Source: Bdellovibrionota bacterium (GTDB taxonomy: Bacteria > Bdellovibrionota > Bdellovibrionia > Bdellovibrionales > Bdellovibrionaceae). From it: DNA of 64,000 bases. Below the pieces are notes generated by a model. It did no database searches. It was not told where the DNA came from and saw only the letters and a list, made by a program, of their open reading frames with translations. Below are positions 63,804 through 64,000 of this stretch, piece by piece. How positions within the stretch are numbered: the stretch's first letter is position 1; every line of letters starts with the position of its first letter. The position numbers were made by a program, and so were the translations under genes. Where the stretch lies: positions 1 through 64,000 of the forward strand of contig CAUJGP010000009.1 of the NCBI GenBank assembly GCA_963170155.1, in the 5' to 3' direction.

Positions 63804-64000
63804 TTATTTAGGCTTTTTTTCTGATGCTAACGTGGTTGTAGATGGTGGAAATGTTCCTGTTTCCAGAAAGGTTTGCAGAATAGGCGCTATGATGCGCCGG
63901 CAGCTTCCTCCACAAGGACCAACTCCCGCTGAGGTTGCATCATAAATTTCATTGAGTGTGTGGCATCCATTTTTAATGGCTTCTTCAATGGTGGCTCGAG
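63804..64000 (-). CDS. C-terminal part of a BFD-like [2Fe-2S] protein (5' end outside window)
   Basis: The frame runs from the window edge to a TAA at 63806-63804. The readable part includes ATIEEAIKNGCHTLNEIYDA and the second cysteine pair in GPCGGSCRR, the end of a BFD-type [2Fe-2S] domain, then a short tail. Upstream is not seen, so it may be a stand-alone protein or the end of a larger reductase. It converges on the BFD-like gene at 63310-63789 with 14 bases between. Confidence 0.75.
   Translation of the reverse strand, partial: RATIEEAIKNGCHTLNEIYDATSAGVGPCGGSCRRIIAPILQTFLETGTFPPSTTTLASEKKPK

Noticed and set aside
1-64000. CRISPR array, insertion sequence or restriction system
   Set aside because: No regularly spaced repeats, transposase or methylase was recognised. 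Apart from the recombinase fragment at the left edge the window looks like ordinary chromosome.

Overview
The window looks like the chromosome of a Gram-negative bacterium with roughly 40% G+C by eye. LpxC, Lnt, several lipoproteins with lipoboxes and several beta-barrel-like exported proteins ending in phenylalanine show an outer membrane. RNase Y, the ResB/CcsA (System II) cytochrome c assembly pair, MJ0042-like zinc fingers and many signal-transduction proteins fit the former deltaproteobacteria, most likely Bdellovibrionota. That placement is inference; no rRNA is present. TTG and GTG starts are frequent and usually follow a clear Shine-Dalgarno.

Layout. 1-570: 3' end of a probable serine recombinase running antisense into a tRNA-Val gene, the usual scar of an integrated element. 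602-7140 (minus): an exported protein, a TPR/winged-helix regulator, then lon, clpX and clpP. 7296-8807: leucyl aminopeptidase. 8889-12925 (minus): a four-gene unit of cheY, cheX, a degenerate CheA-like protein and a diguanylate cyclase. 13142-19877 (plus): exported proteins, a luciferase-like oxidoreductase coupled to a KynB-type cyclase, purT, an unknown protein and a small beta-barrel. 19932-23508 (minus): cheA and rny, preceded by about 520 bases of non-coding DNA holding a structured-RNA candidate. 24033-33618 (plus): an HD-domain protein, a membrane-anchored periplasmic binding protein coupled to a hybrid histidine kinase, an unknown protein, a zinc-ribbon/Tudor-like protein, a UvrD-type helicase and a b-type cytochrome. 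33631-39666: EpmB, envelope proteins, lpxC, ald and a comEC gene split in two. 40082-48867: a TPR lipoprotein and LysM protein, a FeeM-like/PilZ fusion, mutS2, lnt and a zinc-finger membrane protein. 49279-58361: a lysozyme-like exported protein, lipB, a DEAD-box helicase, envelope proteins and a metallopeptidase lipoprotein. 58456-64000: a HAD phosphatase, resB, ccsA, N-formylglutamate amidohydrolase and two convergent [2Fe-2S] BFD-like genes.

Themes are protein quality control (Lon, ClpXP, PepA), envelope building (LpxC, Lnt, barrels), c-type cytochrome assembly and unusually dense signalling. The strongest candidate for something undescribed is the cheY-cheX-pseudoCheA-dgc unit. In it a CheA-derived protein that has lost its ATP-binding motifs sits between a CheY/CheX pair and a c-di-GMP synthase. 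Other points worth attention are a PcrA/UvrD Tudor-type module on a separate zinc-ribbon protein next to a helicase that lacks it, the split comEC, an RNase Y with a degenerate KH loop, the FeeM/PilZ fusion and the structured spacer upstream of rny.
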